A stretch of DNA of 64,000 bases from NCBI RefSeq assembly GCF_000702325.1, contig NZ_KL370891.1:1200917-1264916 (forward strand), in the 5' to 3' direction. A program made the translations under genes and the position numbers. Origin of the DNA: Thiomicrorhabdus sp. Milos-T2 (lineage in GTDB: Bacteria; Pseudomonadota; Gammaproteobacteria; Thiomicrospirales; Thiomicrospiraceae). Below are positions 61,151 through 64,000 of the stretch, piece after piece (position 1 is the first letter of the stretch; each line of letters opens with the position of its first letter). A model generated the notes under the pieces. That model was not told the DNA's origin. It ran no database searches and saw only the letters and a list, made by a program, of their open reading frames with translations.

Positions 61151-61759
61151 ATGAAAAAAATCATCTTTTTAATTATTGTCTTTTTTGCCTGGAAACACTT
61201 TTACTATATTGGTAATGCGCCTGAATTAGGGCCTGGAGTTATCGCAAGTGGAACGCCTTACCAAAACTCAACAGATCAAAGATCGTTTCGTAAAGGAGAC
61301 TATACCTATTATCCTCGAGCTACTTTTGAAGTAGAAGCTAGAGTACTATCTGCATCTCGTTATTATTTTGACCAAGAAGCACGAATATCCCCTATTGATT
61401 TAGCCCTTGGCTGGGGGCAAATGTCGGATGAAACGATTATCAATCAGTTCGATATTTGGCAAGAAAAACGTTGGTATAAATGGGAAACGGATAACTTACC
61501 TATCCCTAAAAATGAGGTCATTAATAGTAGTGCAAATATGCACCTAATTCCTGATAATGAGGTCATTGCTGAAGAGTTCAAAAAAATTCGTAATGGTGAC
61601 TTAGTCAATATAAAAGGCTACTTAGTAAATGTTAAGAAAAACACTGGCTGGAAGTGGAAAACATCCATGGTAAGAAGTGATCAAGGTGCAGGGGCTTGCG
61701 AAATTATTTATGTTAAAAGCTTTAGTATCGTTAACCCCTATGAGAGGCTGAATTATTAA
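61151..61759 (+). CDS. Hypothetical exported or membrane-anchored protein
   Basis: I do not recognise this 202-residue protein. It starts with a hydrophobic helix after two lysines (KKIIFLIIVFFAWKHFYYI), a signal or anchor without a clear cleavage site. The periplasmic part is rich in aromatic residues (GDYTYYPRATFEVEARVLSA, WQEKRWYKWETD) and has a NGDLVNIKGYLVNV strand typical of a beta barrel or OB-like domain. It may be cotranscribed with slyX. No catalytic motif is visible. Confidence 0.78.
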   Translation: MKKIIFLIIVFFAWKHFYYIGNAPELGPGVIASGTPYQNSTDQRSFRKGDYTYYPRATFEVEARVLSASRYYFDQEARISPIDLALGWGQMSDETIINQFDIWQEKRWYKWETDNLPIPKNEVINSSANMHLIPDNEVIAEEFKKIRNGDLVNIKGYLVNVKKNTGWKWKTSMVRSDQGAGACEIIYVKSFSIVNPYERLNY

Positions 61760-61809
61760 CCTTTTTTACATATTAAGCGATTATTAACGCGTTAAAAGCT
61801 CAATCAAAA

Positions 61810-61837
61810 TAAAACTTACCAGGCCTGGTAAGTTTTA
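61810..61837. repeat. Iterated palindrome in a 28-bp perfect palindrome
   Basis: ACCAGGCCTGGT at 61818-61829 is extended on both sides by TAAAACTT and AAGTTTTA to a perfect, loopless 28-bp palindrome. It lies between the exported unknown gene and rluB, which converge. It could act as a terminator in both directions. Confidence 0.92.
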
Positions 61838-61865
61838 AAAACCTATAAACTCTAACCGGGTTTTA

Positions 61866-62777
61866 TTACTTTCTACGTTTATTAAAACCATCACTCAAGT
61901 CATGAATGGTTCGTTTAGATGAGGGTTTTCTAGCAACGGGTTTAGAATTAGAGTTCATACGCTTTTGCTTTCTTTCACCCGCTTGTTTATTGCTGCGTAA
62001 ATCTGGACGCGCTTCTTCTTTCAAATCAACAGACTTTAATAACTGGTTAATCTGCTTCCAGGTCAAGGCTTCTGTTTTACCTTTACGGAGCGCTCTAGGA
62101 ATTGTAAATTGACCATAACGAACACGATGCAAACGACTGACTTGAACACCTACTGCTTCCCAAATTCGACGAACTTCTCTAAAACGCCCTTCTTTAATGG
62201 TGACTTTGTACCATTTATTGATTGATTCGCCCTCTAATGTAGTTTGCATCTTAGATACTTTTGTAAATTTTGCTGGACCGTCATCGAGCTGCACGCCCTT
62301 TACAACCTGTTGTAACGCATCATCACTAACCTCACCAAAAACACGTACAGTATATTCACGTTCAACCTCATAAGAGGGATGCATCATACGATTAGCTAAT
62401 TCGCCGTTATTGGTTAAGATTAATAAACCACTCGTATTTAAATCTAAACGTCCAATACTAATCCAACGACCATTGATAATACGAGGTAACTGTTCAAATA
62501 TCGTGTCTCGTCCTTTATCATCATTACGCGAACATACACGCCCTTCAGGTTTGTTATACAAAATCACTTGGGTTGGTTGTTTTTGTAAACGCGTTTCTTT
62601 AACAGCCTGGTCTCGCACTTTTATTTTGTCGTCGGGCGTGGCACGGTCTCCTAGTTTAGCGGTACGGCCATTAACTTTAACCAAGCCTTCACTAATAAGC
62701 GTTTCAACTGAGCGTCTTGAACCAAAACCAGCACGTGCTAGAATTTTTTGAAGCTTTTCATCTGTGGGTTGATTCAT
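61866..62777 (-). CDS. rluB: 23S rRNA pseudouridine synthase RluB
   Basis: This 303-residue RsuA-family enzyme has an S4 domain at the start (EKLQKILARAGFGSRRSVETL), the catalytic Asp in GRLDLNTSGLLILTNNG (about 110-126), and the family segment GRFREVRRIWEAVGVQVSRLHR. A basic, disordered tail ends in KRTIHDLSDGFNKRRK. RluB modifies uridine 2605 of 23S rRNA in E. coli. It lies 63 bp after the M50 gene; scpA and scpB, often found between them, are absent. Confidence 0.92.
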   Translation of the reverse strand: MNQPTDEKLQKILARAGFGSRRSVETLISEGLVKVNGRTAKLGDRATPDDKIKVRDQAVKETRLQKQPTQVILYNKPEGRVCSRNDDKGRDTIFEQLPRIINGRWISIGRLDLNTSGLLILTNNGELANRMMHPSYEVEREYTVRVFGEVSDDALQQVVKGVQLDDGPAKFTKVSKMQTTLEGESINKWYKVTIKEGRFREVRRIWEAVGVQVSRLHRVRYGQFTIPRALRKGKTEALTWKQINQLLKSVDLKEEARPDLRSNKQAGERKQKRMNSNSKPVARKPSSKRTIHDLSDGFNKRRK

Positions 62778-62840
62778 ATATTTTCTCTTTATTCAGTTTT
62801 GCCATTGGCGACTTTGTGATTACAGTAAATAACTTTATAC

Positions 62841-63494
62841 CTATAGCCCAACGATAGTAAAAATCATATCTTTAAACATGCTATAAGGCCCCATTAATAG
62901 AGGCGTTAATAAACCTAAAAACATAAGACCTAAAATAATAAAAAAGCCATATGGGGCTAATTGATTATATTGCCAAGACAATTTCTTAGGTAAAAAGGCC
63001 GATAAAACTCGGCTACCGTCTAGCGGTGGTATTGGGATGAGGTTTAACACTAATAATATTAAGTTAATGCTAATCCCTGCTAAACCACTGTAAATTAAAA
63101 ACAACCCTATATCTGGGGATGAAGCCTGTAAAACCATACCTACTTTAGCAATCACAGCCCAAATTATCGCCATAATTAAGTTAGATGCTGGGCCAGCTAT
63201 GGCAACCCAAGCCATATCTCGACTTGGATTTTTAAAATTGCGAGTATCAACGGGAACCGCTTTAGCCCAACCAAAAATAAAACCTCCTAAAAAAAGCAAG
63301 GCTAAAGGGACGACAATCGTACCAATGGGATCAATATGTTTTATTGGGTTTAGTGTTAAACGCCCTAACATTTTAGCCGTTTGGTCACCAAATTTAGAAG
63401 CCACCCAACCGTGAGCCACTTCATGTAAAGTAATTGCGAAAATAACGGGTAAAGCCCAAACCGCTATTTTTTGGATAATCGTTAATTCATTCAT
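62841..63494 (-). CDS. M50-family site-2-type membrane metalloprotease
   Basis: This 217-residue protein has about five helices, the zinc motif HEVAHGW (His24, Glu25, His28) in the first helix and the second motif NLIPIPPLDGSRVL supplying the third ligand. It is a short form without a PDZ domain and so differs from RseP. The start overlaps the stop of yciO (ATGA), so the two are coupled. The substrate is unknown. Confidence 0.9.
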   Translation of the reverse strand: MNELTIIQKIAVWALPVIFAITLHEVAHGWVASKFGDQTAKMLGRLTLNPIKHIDPIGTIVVPLALLFLGGFIFGWAKAVPVDTRNFKNPSRDMAWVAIAGPASNLIMAIIWAVIAKVGMVLQASSPDIGLFLIYSGLAGISINLILLVLNLIPIPPLDGSRVLSAFLPKKLSWQYNQLAPYGFFIILGLMFLGLLTPLLMGPYSMFKDMIFTIVGL

Positions 63495-64000
63495 TCTAAA
63501 AAGGTTCCCTGACCTTGACGAACCAAAACAGGTTCTTCTTCGGTAAAATCAATAATTGTTGTTGGTTCAAAACCACTAAAACCACCATCAAGCACCGCAT
63601 CTAAACAATGAGCATATTCTTCTTGAATACTCCAACCATCTGTCATTGGAGAAGACTCCTCGGGTTGAATTAAGGTTGCCGTTAGCAATGGTTTATCAAA
63701 ATATTTTAATAAGGCATTAGTGACAATATTTGGCGTAACACGCAAACCGATAGTTTTACGTTTGGGTGCTTGTAAACGTTTAGGAACTTCTCTACTTGCT
63801 GGCAGGATAAAAGTGTATGGCCCTGGCAAGTGATTTTTTAAATAACGGAATTGTGTATTTCCAACTTTGGCATACTCTGATAAATTGCTTAAATCGCGAC
63901 ACATTAGAGTCAGTTCATGCTTTTCATCAAGATGTCTTATTTGACGAATTCTATCCGCACCATCTTTAATGTCTAATAAACAACCTAACGCATAACCCGA
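63491..64000 (-). CDS. yciO: YciO/Sua5-family threonylcarbamoyl-AMP synthase-like protein (partial)
   Basis: The frame runs off the right edge; about 169 codons are visible, with SGYALGCLLDIKDGADRIR beyond the Met at 63904 showing that the gene continues. The segments ELTLMCRDLSNLSEYA, LPGPYTFILPASREVPKRL and KTIGLRVTPN match YciO more closely than TsaC. Its relatives make the threonylcarbamoyl adenylate used for t6A in tRNA, while YciO itself has a less certain role. It forms an overlapping pair with the M50 gene downstream. Confidence 0.9.
   Translation of the reverse strand, partial: SGYALGCLLDIKDGADRIRQIRHLDEKHELTLMCRDLSNLSEYAKVGNTQFRYLKNHLPGPYTFILPASREVPKRLQAPKRKTIGLRVTPNIVTNALLKYFDKPLLTATLIQPEESSPMTDGWSIQEEYAHCLDAVLDGGFSGFEPTTIIDFTEEEPVLVRQGQGTFLE

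Noticed and set aside
6577-61829. The 12-bp palindrome as part of the MITE or as a set of simple terminators
   Set aside because: Only some copies are near MITEs; most of the exact copies lie inside genes and have no T run.

Overview
This window is a chromosomal segment of an AT-rich gammaproteobacterium. The gene orders point that way: tig-clpP-clpX-lon-hup, ubiG-phosphatase-yciK divergent from gyrA, serC-pheA-hisC-tyrA-aroA-cmk-rpsA-ihfB, rpsF-rpsR-DUF2232-rplI-dnaB-alr, and yciO-M50 protease-rluB. Ubiquinone synthesis (UbiG), a RelA-type (p)ppGpp synthetase and LapA agree with this. A Thiomicrospira/Thiomicrorhabdus-like (Thiotrichales) host is my best guess, but no gene in the window proves it.

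Layout. 1-5.6 kb: end of trigger factor, then the ClpP/ClpX/Lon proteases and HU. 5.7-6.1 kb: a duplicated tRNA-Val/tRNA-Asp pair behind a strong promoter. 6.6-14.1 kb: fabI on the minus strand and a four-gene Yej/Opp-type peptide ABC importer. 14.4-16.6 kb: yciK, a phosphoglycolate/MurNAc-6P-type phosphatase and ubiG on the minus strand. 16.9-29.6 kb: gyrA, then serine and aromatic amino-acid genes running into cmk, rpsA, ihfB, lapA and pyrF. 29.8-37.6 kb: ribosomal proteins S6, S18 and L9, DnaB, alanine racemase, a Nudix hydrolase, a MATE pump and YchJ. 37.6-45.6 kb: a small membrane peptide, a SPOR protein, a two-component system, a bicupin protein, rpoN away from its usual partners, and two unknown genes. 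45.8-48.1 kb: an internally deleted IS3 element and an intact IS4-family element. 48.2-54.1 kb: arsC-like, xseB, xseA and dusA on the minus strand, with relA divergent. 54.4-56.6 kb: a tRNA cluster (Ala-Glu-Gly-Glu) and gltX. 56.7-64 kb: two divergent TDT/SLAC1-type transporters, an M61 peptidase, slyX, an exported unknown, rluB, an M50 protease and a partial yciO.

Two dispersed sequence families cross this otherwise ordinary housekeeping background. The first is a non-autonomous, hairpin-forming MITE of 159-256 bp with GAGACCTTTGCA termini and a GAATAGCTAGCTATTC centre. It has eight near-complete copies, all between genes and sometimes inside operons, three of them with clear 4-bp target duplications (a fourth has a 5-bp one). 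The second is a 12-bp palindrome, ACCAGGCCTGGT, with twelve exact copies in 64 kb, in genes and between them. A thirteenth copy is split by the IS4 element, whose flanks are exact 10-bp duplications of the palindrome core. I regard the iterated palindrome and its use as an insertion target as the most interesting signals. No CRISPR array, prophage or recognisable defence system is present.
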